From contig OX485803.1 in NCBI GenBank assembly GCA_950295325.1, forward strand, positions 51,723,554 to 51,787,553: 64,000 nt of DNA, written 5' to 3'. Positions within the stretch are counted from its first letter, which is position 1; every line of letters begins with the position of its first letter. Source of the stretch: Polytrichum commune. Taxonomy: Eukaryota; Streptophyta; Polytrichopsida; Polytrichales; Polytrichaceae. The notes beneath the pieces are model-generated. The model was not told the DNA's origin. It worked only from the letters and a program-made list of their open reading frames with translations, and made no database searches. Made by a program: the position numbers and the translations under genes. Below, piece after piece: positions 1-12,735 of this stretch.

Positions 1-599
1 GGTATCTTTAGGAAGAAAATCTCCTCATCATTAAGCATGTCGTCTAGAGTATGGCTTTTGTTATGAGGCATCATGATGTGGACCATTTCAGCGGAAAGAA
101 ATGACCTTATGTTAAGCAACAATAAATGGGATAGCAAGAGAACACGACAATTGATCCGGCCAAATCTACTTGAGTATGCTAGAAATGCATGGGACATAGT
201 AACCACGCACTGGAACATCCATGCGCCTAATGTTGGCTTAGTCAACCATGACTAGACTTTTAACTTCTAGTGGGTTGTTTTGGTTCCACAGGGTGCACCC
301 TAGAGAACCCATCAAATTCTCCTTTCTAGGGCCATGGTGGCTTTTTCAATTTTAAATGATATTGAAATAAAGCATGTTTCAATTGTCTCTAATAAATATA
401 AAAATAAAAACTCACATATCCATTTTGAACTACACACTTTGCCATTTGCAATTCAAAATATAAGTGTCTAATTTGTGTCGAATCAAGACAAGTGACCACA
501 TAAGGTCCACACACCTCCTTGTTGATGAATCAAGGTTCAATAGGGTGGGACCCAACAAACAACATCCTCCTTGTGGCTAGGGGAGGAATTGGCTCCAAT
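1..599. other. No gene seen
   Basis: AT-rich sequence with only short chance open frames. I see no protein motif, RNA gene or clear repeat boundary here. Confidence 0.6.
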
Positions 600-1372
600 A
601 TTTTCTTTTACCCAAATAAGGTTTGTGAGCCTTATGTGGTCTCTCAATCAAACGCCTATGTCTGAGTGATATACTACACGACTTGTTGTTAAGAACATAG
701 TCTTGAAATATGCATATCACAATGAGATTGGACTATGTCCCCCAAAATATAGACATCATTCTAGACTCAATATTCGACACAATTGAGGGATCAATGTGAT
801 CACCTAGTGTATGAAGATTTTCACTTTGCACTCTCATAACATGTACATCTAAACTTGAATGTTGAAACTCACAAATGACAATCATTGTGACCCACAATTG
901 CCTTCCGAATGAGACAATTCATGAGCCAATCCAACGCCTTGAAAGTAGGTTCACATACCTTTACCTTAATTGATGAGATTGCGAACTATTCATTATCACT
1001 TCGAATCTCCTCGTCGCTTAAAATGTCTAAAGATCTTCACTTTGAACTCTTGTAACTTTTGCATATAAACTTCGATTCTAAAACTAAAAAAAATGCATTC
1101 ATTGTGGTTCACAATTGCCAACCAACCAGATAGGACAACCCGTGAGCCGATCCAACGGCCTGAAATTCGGTCCACATACTTGTACCTCAACTAATGAGAT
1201 AGTGGACTGTTCATTATCACTTCACGTTTCCTCATTGCTCAAAGGAACTGAACTGATCTTCACTTTGAACAATTGTAACTTTCGCACAGAGACTCCGATT
1301 CTAAAACTTGAAAATGGCAATTGTTTCGATTCGCAATTGCCAACCAGATGAGAGAATTCATGAGCGGATCCA
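600..1372 (+). repeat. Dispersed repeat family D, about 3 degenerate tandem units of about 220 bp
   Basis: Three diverged units follow one another. Each carries a recognisable order of words: a 'cttcactttgaactcttgtaac'-like stretch, then 'gattctaaaactt', then 'gattcacaattgccaac', then a 'gagacaattcatgagc' word. From the word near 972 to its next occurrence near 1191 is about 219 bp. Related single units lie near 9600-9990 and 16640-16830, so this is a dispersed family with local tandem growth here. No coding potential is visible and the family is unnamed. Confidence 0.55.
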
Positions 1373-1890
1373 CTGCCCCAAAAAAAATTCTCGTTCTAGT
1401 TCTCCCAACAACTGATGACTCGACTGGAGCCTGTTTAGTATCATTGTTGTTATTATTATTATCACCACCTAGAGGTTGCTGTCCTGATGAGTGCCTGGCC
1501 GATGGCTCCCCTCACCTACCTGCCCCTGCCCCTGCCCCTGCCCGGCCATTCTGGAAGGCTGCCCCCTCCCCCCCCCCCCCCCTCTGACGGACGGTGATCT
1601 CCATGTTGCCGTTCACATTCGTAGACGTACTCGATCGAACCCCACTTACACTTACACCACCCCCTCCCCATGTTCGCCTCTGCCACAGGTCATTATAATT
1701 ATAATTCGCCCTCGCCCTGCCCCTGCCCCTGCCCTCCAAACAAGGAATTCCTTCTGGCAGTCGGTGTTTCATTCGGACCGTAACAACAATAATAAGTAAG
1801 TCGGGTAAGCCATGAGTGGAGGAGGGGGGGAGGGGGGGGGGGGGGGGGGGACTATTATTGCGTACGAGCCTCATCGTACTTCTCATTCAT
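1373..1890. other. GC-rich patch with CCCCTG repeats and long C and G runs
   Basis: This patch is much richer in G, C and CpG than its surroundings. It holds CCCCTG repeats (about 1522-1545 and 1713-1733), a 15-base C run at 1568-1582 and a 19-base G run at 1832-1850. The open frames across it translate to low-complexity proline or glycine runs and do not look like real protein. It could be an unmethylated CpG island or promoter remnant, but I see no gene start attached to it. Confidence 0.4.
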
Positions 1891-1928
1891 CCAACACAAC
1901 ACAATTGTCTTGAAATATAGGTGGTGGA

Positions 1929-1959
1929 TTTTTTTATTTTTTTATTTTTTTATTTTTTT
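1929..1959. repeat. Microsatellite (T7A)n
   Basis: Four tandem copies of the 8-mer TTTTTTTA. Confidence 0.85.
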
Positions 1960-2124
1960 GTGTTCGATAGTTTGATAACCTTCACCTAATTTTCCGAGAC
2001 CCGTACCAGTCTTAAGATGGGGACACGTTGGAGATGATGTAATCACACACTGGTTCTATAAAGGGTATTATGATTGATGTTGCAGGAGGTAAATGTTTAG
2101 CTTGTATATACATTCATATACGAT

Positions 2125-2127
<3 letters not shown>

Positions 2128-2196
<69 letters not shown>
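2128..2196. repeat. Microsatellite (CT)n
   Basis: About 34 uninterrupted CT dinucleotides, 69 bp. A shorter CT run lies near 3128-3152. Confidence 0.97.
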
Positions 2197-2197
<1 letters not shown>

Positions 2198-3122
2198 AGT
2201 GGCTACAACAGAATCATCGACTATTGATACCATAACCATACGAAATTGGTATTTGAATTCCAAGCTTTCACAGATTCTTGCGAGATCCCTCTGGACACGA
2301 TTTTTTTCATGGTCTACTTACGTAGGAAAAACCATGTTGAAAGAGCTCGTTTAGAGCTAGTGTTTATAAGGATTAATGTCATGTTGGATTGATGTTTCTA
2401 ATAACAATCTATGTCTTTTACTCCTCCAAAATTTTAATGTTTTTATTAAGCTTAATTTACCCTCTTATGGTTCATTGCTATTCTCAGTTGTGATTCCATC
2501 CTATGTGCGCGGACTACTATCCCTCAAATTTCCACCCTCTACGTTAGTCACAAAGCTCTTTCAACTTTAGCAATAATCTTTGTGTCGGCAATTAGCATTT
2601 TATATTGGCCATAATCTTCCAAAAGATTCACATTCATTTAGAGTTAGCAATATTTCCTTAATTAGTATGACATTTAATCAAATCCACATATACACACCAT
2701 ATGGTCTCTTCATTTCATTTGTCCTCCATCAGAGTTCCTATTGGTAGTTCACTTATCTCATATTTTTCATTGCCACACAACATACAAGGGCTCACTCAAT
2801 TTATGCAATATCTTCCAAAACAAACATTTAGGAATATAGGCTATAGCCACTTAGTCATAAGCTTATTAGCTTTAATGCTTAGCCTTATCTAATACAAATT
2901 ATAACACAATCATCGATAATCATATCGAGGTGTGTTCATTGTCACCTAGACTATTTGCCAACCAAATACCATCATTAATGTCGTTTTTCTATCATGTCAA
3001 TGTCCAACAAGTCTTAGTCATCATAATCATAACAATTTATGACCACTCAATAAAAAATTCTACAATAGCCTCTTCAATTGAGTTCCTCAATCCTCTCAAC
3101 TCACTCCATGATCATTTGCAGT

Positions 3123-3153
<31 letters not shown>

Positions 3154-5039
3154 GGCTATATGTTCGTTCTTAATTCTCTTTAGATATGCCTCTCACATGC
3201 ATTCCCTCTTCTTTTTGCATTCCTTGATGCTTTTGGCTATATTCCATCTCTAGTTTCACTCTCGGTTCACTCTCTTGCTAACAAACCACTCTTCTTTCGG
3301 CGTTCTTTGACGTTACTCTGTCACTCCTACTCATTTCTCTTCAATGCCATTAACTCTTGTTTAATAATAATTTGAGCAATATGCTAATGCTCCAAACTAT
3401 GTCCTTCACATTCATTTTGGCTTAGGTTGTAGTCAACTTCTTTATTAGGAAGCCCTCTTCAAACCTTGGTTCCTCATGTGACTATTCGATTCTTCACTTC
3501 ACTATGTTCCTTTCAGAGGTTAAAATTATGGCCTCTTTCAACACTTGACCACATCAAGACCTTGAGCATATCAACTCCGATTCATTCCATCAATTCCTCT
3601 TGCATACAACTCCACTCAATAGATTCTTACATATGCTTCACCTACTTCATTACTTTTGCCTTCTCCATTCACTAGACTCGTGCACAATCATGGCATGCAT
3701 CCACTAAACCCTAAGAAGTCCCGTTGTCCTCAAGCAGTAGTTTTCTTATTCCTTCGGAGGCTACAAGTAGTTATAATCTCCTGAAACCACCTCTTCCAAA
3801 CTATAGCTTACTAACTCGTTCCATGATGTTTATTTTCTATTATTTCATCTACTTTATCATCTATTAAATGTCTTCCTACTTGCTAAAAGGCTATGGACAA
3901 ACAACTTGTATTACATAGCCTTGCTTAATTCTTCATCCTAAGTGGGGTCCTCCCATGTACTTAAATGATCGTTGGAGCAAAGGTCCATAATCAGCAACAA
4001 AATTTAGCGTCATCGTCTCTTCCTCAAATTCGACAATATTTTCCACTTTTCTTTGAACTTGCAATGCCCTTGAGATCACATGAGGGAAGCTAGCATGTGA
4101 GCAGTGAGCAATGACATAAGCTATATGTTTCCCTTGTTTAGATTATATTTCATGGAATTTGAATAGTTTGGCTATAAATGAAATGCAAGGGGATATTTGG
4201 CATTTGAGCAATGCACCTTATCACCATGGAATTCATGCTCTACATATTGTCAAAGGCTACATTAACATGTAAACAACCTAGCATTTGTAGATTTATAAAT
4301 ATTCCTTAATATATAATTATAGGTTGAATGTTAGTAAGTGGGCCTCAAAAATAGCTACGATTACCTATATATAGTACTAATGTATATCAACAATGTACTA
4401 ACATCACATTCTAATTGTATATTGTTGATTATTACTGCTCAACAATAGTTGCAACCCTATATGATGTTGGTATGATGCACATGACCTCATTGTAGCTTAA
4501 AATTACGGCTGCATACATGAAGGTGTTCGCCAGATGTAGTCAACCTTGCATAAATACATTAATACATAATACATATGTGTTTGTAGTAAAACCCTTTGGC
4601 ATTTCTTCTGCACATGGCATACCTTGTAAGTTATGTACTCTCCCATTTGTTCCTATGCTCTACAATATGTGTATTTGGATTGTGCCAAGTTGTATTGGAG
4701 TATTGGGTGGTGGGGTGGGTGTCTAAATTGAATAAAACTTAGATATAAGAACATAACTAAGGGATGTTTAAGATAAATTCCAACATTTGGCGTGATAGTA
4801 ATACCCTCATGTTTCTAGAGGTGGAAACAACATCTTTTAGATTAAATATCTCATCTCAAGGTTCAATTATAAATTAATTACCTTGTCTCCAATCCATTTT
4901 TTATTTCAAATTTGAGAAATGTCTAAAGACTTTTTCATTCATACAATGTATCTCGTGATAGTTTTGACCATGCAACATGCATCATTGAAGTTAGGAAATG
5001 ATAAGATCTAGATTTACCAACAAATGATCATTTAAGTTT
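2197..5039. other. No recognised gene; pyrimidine-rich top strand
   Basis: The + strand is T/C-rich, so the minus strand is purine-rich and has patches that look faintly coding, for example around 3460-3780. They are too broken to follow and I cannot assign them to a family. They may continue the degraded tract that lies immediately to the right. Confidence 0.4.
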
Positions 5040-7451
5040 TCATGTATTATACCCAATTGGAGCTATCATCCATCTTGCACGAGCACGGTGATAGTGCTTG
5101 TCATGAAATTACTATGGATCAATGCTCACTTGTCTTGATTGCCAAACATCCTCTACAATCCATTCCAAAGCTTTCCAATTTGGAATTGGTTGCTCTCGTC
5201 AATATCAAAAAGAACCTCGTTGTCACCCAAAAGTTTTTGCGTCAAAGGGTGACACACTCGGCTAAAAACATTCAATGCCTTATGCATTTGAGTAGGAAGA
5301 GGTAAGAAGAATGTAACTTGTGTTCTTCAAATTAACATGTGTTCTCCCCCATGTTTGCTCAATTTGTTACACATTCTATACGTCTTCTCCTTCATCTAGT
5401 CATACTTAAATGGATATTGTCCTAGACCAAAATCAAGACTCTTCACAATAGTCAACCTCTCCAAGCGGGCAGCTATAGTAGCATGTAAGTGGTTGTCATC
5501 CCTCAAACTTGCCCTTATCATACAAAACTCCGCTTCCCAATTCTTCAACAAGGGTAGATTACAAATTGTTAGCATAGTAGTGACTGTTGCATTCCAAAAT
5601 TGATTATTCACCTCTCACCTTAGTTGGTTTGACTCCGGAGCTACCACTTGATGTTTCCTCTTATGCAAAGATAGCTCCAATTGGGAATAATACATGAAAA
5701 CTTTGACTCTGAATTCGGCTATGGTCTGAAGCACCTTAAAGGGGTCATTGGATTTTGTTGGTTTTTAGCATCGATGGCTATTTATTTAAGTATTTGGGTA
5801 GCACCATCTGATTTTCAACGTCTCACCGCAAAGCAACTACAACATCTCACTTTCAACTCTCCTCTCATTAGGATTTTAATGACAAGGTTTTCATATCCAT
5901 CCAATGAAGATTATGCCCATAGCCTCTCAAAATCAATGACACTCAATGTTTGGTAGATTGTAGGCCATAAACTAGAAAGAAGATGTCTCTCTATAACTCA
6001 AAGTTTTTGAACATGGATGTAAAAGGTGGACAAACATTCTCAATTTCCCACACGCCCGTCTTCACCCTCTCAATTCTTCTCCTTCCTACTTAAAGCTTGA
6101 CATTTTGTCGTTCCGACCGCTCTTCCAACTCTTGAATCTTATGCGCACTTTCCATACCTCTCGCTCATTCACTAGAATAGCTTGTATTTGAGTCTTAAGA
6201 GATTGAATTTCCTTAGACTTGCTTGGTATACCCTTGTCCTGTCTCATTTTGAGACCTTTCCACTCATTTTTTTCTCTCTCTAAGGTTTTTCTTTTCTTTT
6301 ACTAGGTGAGTATTTCCCTATGACATCAATGTAAGTTCAACGTACACCATCCTACACTTTTCCTACCACTCCTTTTGATTTTTTGTACTTTCAATAAGCA
6401 ACTTCAATAAGCTTGTCCTTCAATTGGCCCCCTGGTTTGCAAATAAACATTGAGGGCTTGCATCTATCTCTCTATATAGGGCTACTATTGATTATAACTT
6501 GTGTATTAACTCTTCCTTATCCTTTAACGATTGTTTGATTGTTTGCAATACTGGTTAATTTGGACCCTAACTCAAAGAATTGCAAAGGCACTGTCAACCT
6601 ATGTAAGGCATGAAAATTCTCATTGGATCCCACTACACCTGCAAAATGCCCACAAAACTCTATGCTCCCTTCCAAAATTTTGGGTGGAACATGACTGGCT
6701 ATTGGCGACATAACGACATGACGCTCAAGTGATGGAACAAGATTCCTAGTACAACTCAAAAAGGATGGGACCAACCTCGAATAACTGGAAGCAACATACA
6801 ATTACCACAACAATCCCATATAGCATGCAAACATTAAAGAAACATGTGTCACTTCCCTTTGCTTCTCAATTTCTTCTTGCATGCATAGTCAAAGTTCTTT
6901 GGCCCAATTATACTTAGTGCCACTCATAAGTGTTGTGGATGATGACATACCATGCAATTCTCCATTATGCTTCCTTCTTCACACAATTGGATTCTTTTGC
7001 GGAATAATTCCAACCATTCCTTCCGAGGTGAGTTTGTTGATTCCACTTTTCAGCCCATAGCCTCAAGATCAAAAACCAAATAGCCTCCTTTGACCACAAC
7101 CTCCCACTCTCCCGCATTGATAGGTTACTTGGTGTTGAGTAGCGGCTAACCTTCCTCTCATGGCAATGTAGTTACCTTTGCTATAACCTCGGAAGTGAAA
7201 TTAACACCTTGCATCTACACACAAATCTCTTGAAACTCACTTACTAGCACTGTTTCAAACAACTTATATAAATAAGCTTGCCATGGCCAATAAATCTCAA
7301 GCATACACAAGAACTCCCAAAGCCCAACGGATCTCAACTGCGTCTCCTTATGGATTTGCTTTCGAATGACTTCTGGTAATTCTTGAAACACCAAAGGTTC
7401 AATTGACACTTGTCCTTTTACATTGTTTCTTTGATGACTATGCCATTGCAC
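5040..7451 (-). pseudogene. Broken coding-like tract, unrecognised
   Basis: Reading the minus strand from about 7451 downward gives long stretches of protein-like sequence with ordinary residue composition and helical, charged segments, interrupted by several stops and frame changes. The best-preserved part (7451-6880) has a hydrophobic/aromatic block containing WPWQAYLYKLFE, then a segment with MQGVNFTSEVIAKVTTLP and GGYLVFDLEAMG. Further on (6801-6517) is PPKILEGSIEFCGHFAGVV, and around 6150 a coiled-coil-like IQELEERSERQ. I do not recognise the family. The layout (a globular domain with a 'V..LP' motif followed by coiled coil) could be an old element-encoded or multi-copy host protein. It is old and non-functional. 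Confidence 0.4.
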
Positions 7452-9589
7452 TGACTATAGCTTTCGCAACAGTTCAAACAACAACTCTACTGGCCCTTAG
7501 TTTCAATGACAAACAACGACACAACTCCCACTTCACTCAACACTATCTAATAATGACCAAAATCACAACATTTCCACACACAACTGCACCTTTGAATCTC
7601 AATCAATAAGCACACTCAATCTCACACAAATTTTTCACTAAATAGCTCTCGATCTTCAAACACTTACACTATGCTATAGCCACAAATGATCTCATGGCTA
7701 TAGCCTAAATTTGCAAGAGCAATACACTATAGCTTGCTTGAAATTGGGTTGTCACAATTGTGCATTGTGGTGGCAACTCATGATTATGAAGAGAGTGGTT
7801 AGGCTCACCCACCATGATTATAAGTGCCCTAAATGGCCGTAATCAAGAGGTGGTTTCAGAATGGCCATTCTAAGAAAATAAGAATGCAAGCTATATGCCA
7901 TAAATGGCCAAGGTCATGTCATATAATGATGTAAGACAAAAGATTGTGTCATAAAATACATCCTTCCATCTTAATAATTTATGTTGAAGTCACATTTCAT
8001 GAGTTAGTTGTTCATTAAGCCATGGAATACAATACATAACTTTCCTTCCCCATATCATTTTTGGCTTGAGAAAAGATCACAAGACTCGCTCACCATCACT
8101 CCAAAGCAATGGCTCGTCCATGCAAGGAAGGAGAATCGAGACAAATGCATGTGGCATGCATCCTTATGTGGTTACCTAGTTTGGGGTTTTAATCAAATTT
8201 GGTGATATTTGATTTTGTTGTACATTTTCAGCAATAAGAGTAATGTAGGTTGATAAAATATTGGGCACAAAATGCCCAATACTTACTTAATTAAAAAATG
8301 GCTTAGAAGATCTATAAAAAAACAATGAAAAAATAGGCATATATATATAGATAGATAGATAGATATTCATTCTCGCACATAACATATCCTACATACAATT
8401 ACAAGTATTGTAACTTATTTTCCACATAAGTTTATCTATGTAATAACCTATGTGAATGCCACAACGTATGCGAGTGAGAAGTTGTGTTGTAAGTGCATGT
8501 GAGCTATTGACTTTGAATTGAGTTGTTCTAGTGCACCAAATTTCCTAATATTTAGACATTTTGATGATTACTTTTCCTTTCATTTAGGCAATCTAGCTCA
8601 ATAATTTCCAAAAAAAATTAGGCTTGATTATTTTAATTTATTGTCCACCCAACCCAAATGTTCTATATTAGGTAGTCATTGAACCATATTATGGATACAA
8701 TGGTTAGCACCAAACTCATAATTCGGTGATCCTCTTTATGTTTAGAGCATATTGTATTCACATATATACACAAACTATGATAAATGTCTCAATTTGTGCA
8801 TCGTAGCATTACTTAGCTCTCAACTTTCATTCTATGGGTCCATATCATAATCGGATGCTCCAAAAGTTGCACATGGAGATTTAGATTCAGACTTAGCTCC
8901 CAACATCCATTTGTTATATTCAGAGGGGTCCATGTCGCCAAGTAGTGTTATTATAGTGATGAAACTCCGAGTTGTTTGAAATTTTCTCTTTTATTGAGTG
9001 TGTGAAATCTTGATTCAACAAAGACCCACCTTGAATCTACTTCAACTTTCATATCAAACATTTCAAAACTCTTAAAACAACCCCCCCCCCCCCCTTATGT
9101 CTTATAATTCAAGGAACCCTTGGTATAAAATGTAAGTTATCACCCCGGGATATTTAACCACTTTGGGAGCACTTTCATATCTCCAACCAGGTGCCTTGTA
9201 CGTAGAGATTTAAAACACAAGACATGTTTGTTTGAATACATGTGGCAAAAGTGCTTTCTTATATCCCAGTAGTCACACATGTTTGTCATTCAAACAGATG
9301 CAAACCTTGAAGCCGTTTTTAGCTAGAAGTCAACACCGCTAACAATTTTGAAAGGAATTGAAGTCAGTCTGAAATTCTCAATTTGTTAGGAAATCAGTTC
9401 ACAGGGTAGGGCCAACGCGCTCAAATTTACATCAGATTGCCTGACGTTGGTTATTTATATTTATATTTAGGAAATCGGTTTTGAACAAAGTACAAGATCA
9501 TGCAATTTTGTTTTTTTAAGTGTAAAGTGATGATCTGGATTTTAATATTTACTTGACCGTATTGGCAAAGCTTGGCCGAAACTATGCAA
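7452..9589. other. No gene seen
   Basis: AT-rich intergenic sequence. It contains an (AT)n(GATA)n microsatellite near 8338-8366 and a 14-base C run at 9081-9094. A segment near 8830-8960 is a diverged copy of one near 20525-20640 (shared words around 'ttcagacttagctcc' and 'tatattc'). Confidence 0.6.
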
Positions 9590-9995
9590 TTAGTACAATC
9601 AAGAATGTGGGCCTTATGTGGTCACTCTTGTTCATTGGACACCAATCTATATTTGAGTATTATATGGCAAAGTTTGTTGTTCAAAATAGACACCCAAAAT
9701 ATATGTGCTACAATGAGATTTGGGATTGGAGTATGTGCTCAACACACAAAAATCGAACATCAATATTGAATACAATTGCGAGGGTCTATGTGAACACTTC
9801 AAGAGGAAAATAAAATAATTGACTTTGATCTCGTATAACCTTTGCATCTCTACTTTGACTACAAACCTTGAGATGGCAATCTTTGTGATTCAAAATTTGT
9901 TGAGTGGACGAATCAAATCCTAAGCCTTTCCAATGGCCATAAATATTTGAGGAGTTGAAAGTACCCACAATAAGGCCACACATCTTGTATACCTT
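9590..9995 (+). repeat. Dispersed repeat family D copy
   Basis: Shares the word order of the 600-1372 repeat in the same orientation: the 'tatgtggtcactc' and 'caatgagattgg'-like words near its left side, then 'aacctttgcatctc', 'accttgagatggcaa', 'gtgattcaaaattt' and a 'gagtggacgaatc' word. A short open frame across it is best explained as chance. Confidence 0.45.
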
Positions 9996-10702
9996 CAAAA
10001 AACAGGACCTTGGACTTATACGTAAGTTGGCCGTAGTCAGTAGTTTTTCAATCTGATTGACATTTGATTTAATTTCTATCTAATTTTATGACAAAATAAC
10101 TAAAAAGATTGGCGTCAATAATGAATTAAGAAGCAAGAAGACAAGCCCACTTGGAGGGGAGGCAAAGCCCCTCAAAGTTTGTCACAAGCCACGTAAACAA
10201 GAGAACCAAAACCGCACCAAATACCAAGGAACCAGAGTGAGGGCATTACTGCATACGAGCGTGCCTGTCATCCCATCCAACATAAACTTGACCAGTTTGT
10301 TGTTGATTCGTATCAAATGACCTTGAGTACACTAATTCGAGGTCTTTAAGACTAATTCCGGTGTGGTATCCAACTTTTAAGAAATAGCCTCCAGACTACA
10401 CAATATTTCAAGGATTTATGTCGATGAACGCTCGTGTACGATAATTCCCTTGTTCCCAAGGAACCACGCCAGAGTCAAGTTTTTAGTACTATAATGCAGC
10501 TCAATTATTTGGCGGCCTCAATGTCCCCAGAAAACACTCCCTGTAAGTACCACAAGAGGGACACTTATTTGGTCTCTCGAATTGTGTACTTAAAATTGAC
10601 TGTTCAAACCAAAACTTGTGCTCGTGATACACACTCTAAAATCCCAAAGCGTTAGGGAAACAAATCGAAAACCACCTTGCTTTGCAAACAAAATCGACAC
10701 TA
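9996..10702. other. No gene seen
   Basis: Intergenic sequence without a supported gene or RNA. Confidence 0.6.
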
Positions 10703-11017
10703 CACTAGATAGTTGTATTAGTGTGGGCCACACTAATTCCGTACAGCACTCATTGATTTTTAACCCACGCCAAATCTCTACTTTAAAGTCACACTATTCA
10801 ATTCCCCTGGAAAAGTTAATGCGGGCGACTACTTTATGTTATGCTATTTTTGATGTAAGGTGACTATTTTATATTTTTCGGTAAGGTGGTGGTCGGAAGT
10901 CTCAAGGGAAACTGAGTAGAACACCTTGGGACCTGGACCCACATTTTTTTCAACATGACCAAACAAATATAGTGGCACTAATAAAAATTTCACCTACAGT
11001 AATAGGACTATGTAGTG
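10703..11017. mobile_element. TA-flanked MITE, subgroup B (315 bp)
   Basis: Both ends read CACTA(G/C)ATAGT inward, and the element is flanked by TA on both sides (10701-10702 and 11018-11019). The inner arm continues with the word TATTAGTGTGGGCCACACTA. A second copy with the same terminal words is at 58406-58739. The TA duplication points to the Tc1/mariner superfamily. There is no coding capacity, so it is non-autonomous. Confidence 0.6.
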
Positions 11018-12214
11018 TACTTAGGGTGAATTTTCATGTGGGCCGCTTGCCCACTATATTCTTAATAATAGTGGGTCAGATGTGTTCGCATGTAAGTGAG
11101 CACGAGCCGCTAACCAACCACACTTTGGTGGCATGTTAGAATGTGGAGGGTTGTGGACATGGGCTGCCAGACTTTTATGTGCCCATGACATCACTTTTAA
11201 CCTACAAGTGCAAGTCACCTAAGGATCAAAGACCGGCTTAAGGAGGAGGAAGAGGTTAATAAGTGGGCGTGTATTTGAGAAGATGAGAGTAGCTAGTTGG
11301 CAAACCTAAATTTATTCTGTCAATGTTTCAGTTCCTTTAGAATTAAGGATTCCATGGAATCCATGAACCCATTAGATTGTTAATTGGTCCTAATTTCAAG
11401 TACAAGTCCTTCGTAAGGAATACATGCCTGATTTGGTCACTTATCTTAAGCATACACCTATAGTGGAATGGTATGCATGTTGATGTGCCTCCAATATTGG
11501 ATAACAAAAGGGCATGAGTCCAAAACATATCGGACCCTGAGGGGGTAAACTCTTCATACCACATACGGACTAACGTGAGTGTAAGAAGGTGTATTATTTG
11601 AGGTATTAGCATACATGGTATGGATATGTGAATGATATTATTTTTCTCTAGTGTGTACATCTAGAAAGGCTTTTTAAAAAGAAGAAGTAAAGGTAGATGT
11701 ACAAAAAGGGGCCCTATTGTCTAGGGAATTTCTGACAATAGATGTGTTAGTTTCATCCAATTCACATTTTCATCCATTGGCATCATATGGTCATAGTCTT
11801 TAATGACTACCATGTATGTTCTTGTTGGGGTTTACATTTGGGTTCTAGCAAGCTAGAGGATCTTGGAGAACTCATGGGCTTTCTTGAGTTTTGCTCTCCA
11901 CATTGTGGCTAACTTGTTTTGCTCTTGTCTTTGTTTGTTTGATACAATCATGAGTTACATGCTATGAATGAAAAAAATTCAATGACTTTCTCATTGGAAA
12001 GTGAAATTGAAATTTATGTGTAATAAAGGATCATTTAAATCATGATTTATATTTGGCATTTGTAGTAGATTCATTTATCTTGTCAGAATTGAAAAGCTTA
12101 GTATAAGTCTTCAACTCCATTCTCTCTAAAATTCTTATTTATAGGGGGTTTGATTTTATAGTGACCCACGCACGTCATTGGGTTTCCACCAAAGAGTCCA
12201 CCTCCGGGAATTAA
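11018..12214. other. No gene seen
   Basis: Intergenic. At 11030-11075 there is one arm resembling the hairpin MITE at 27697-27817 (shared words 'catgtgggccgc' and 'ttgcccac'), without a matching second arm that I can place. Confidence 0.5.
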
Positions 12215-12475
12215 ACCACGTGCTCAGAACATGATTATCATTTTAAATTCAATAGTCAACATAATTAGGGGGGCATATATGACTATTTAATGAGCACAAG
12301 AATCTTTACTTTGATGATGAACAAAAATAAGCTCCAAAAACTATGAGGAAAGTGGCTATGGTCTTGAATTAAATTTGCTAACCATCCCATACTAATCATG
12401 TGTTTCATGTCCTAGGAGAGGTGGGATAGTGAGAAAAGTAACCATTCTAGGACCCGCCTACCTTTATGTTCTTTG
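12215..12475 (+). repeat. Dispersed repeat family E copy
   Basis: Shares an ordered series of words with 36195-36640 and 38950-39240, and in reverse with 28155-28310: 'gtcaacataattagggg', 'atgagctccaaa'-like, 'gctaaccatc', 'atcatgtgtttcat', and a 'gagaagtgggc..gt..gaaaaaagtaacc' tail. It is non-coding as far as I can see and is immediately followed by a family F copy. Confidence 0.6.
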
Positions 12476-12514
12476 TCAATTTTTGTACAAACCAAAATAA
12501 TTAAATATAAATAT

Positions 12515-12735
12515 TCTATGTTTTGAGGGGGCCGGTCACTCGACTTGGGCTTGGGATTTGTGGCGTCTATGTAAACTCATCAATCGTGGATGAAGGGGCT
12601 CTAGTAAAAAAAACATTAAAAAGAAACCTCTATAAGGTTGAGGGCCGATTCATTCCGGTTAAATTTTGCTACATTAATTTGGAGTATGACATGCTATTTT
12701 TGGAGTCAATATGTCTTTTAAATATCCATCTATAG
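12515..12735 (+). repeat. Dispersed repeat family F copy
   Basis: Matches the reverse complement of 37085-37275 over about 190 bp. Shared words are 'atttgtggcgtctatgtaaac', 'catca..tggatgaa', 'ataaggttgagggcc' and 'cattcc'. The two copies give different short open frames, so it is not a conserved protein. Confidence 0.6.

Noticed and set aside
1321-1886. Proline/glycine-rich open frames
   Set aside because: Low-complexity translation of CCCCTG repeats and C/G runs; frames overlap on both strands and show no domain.
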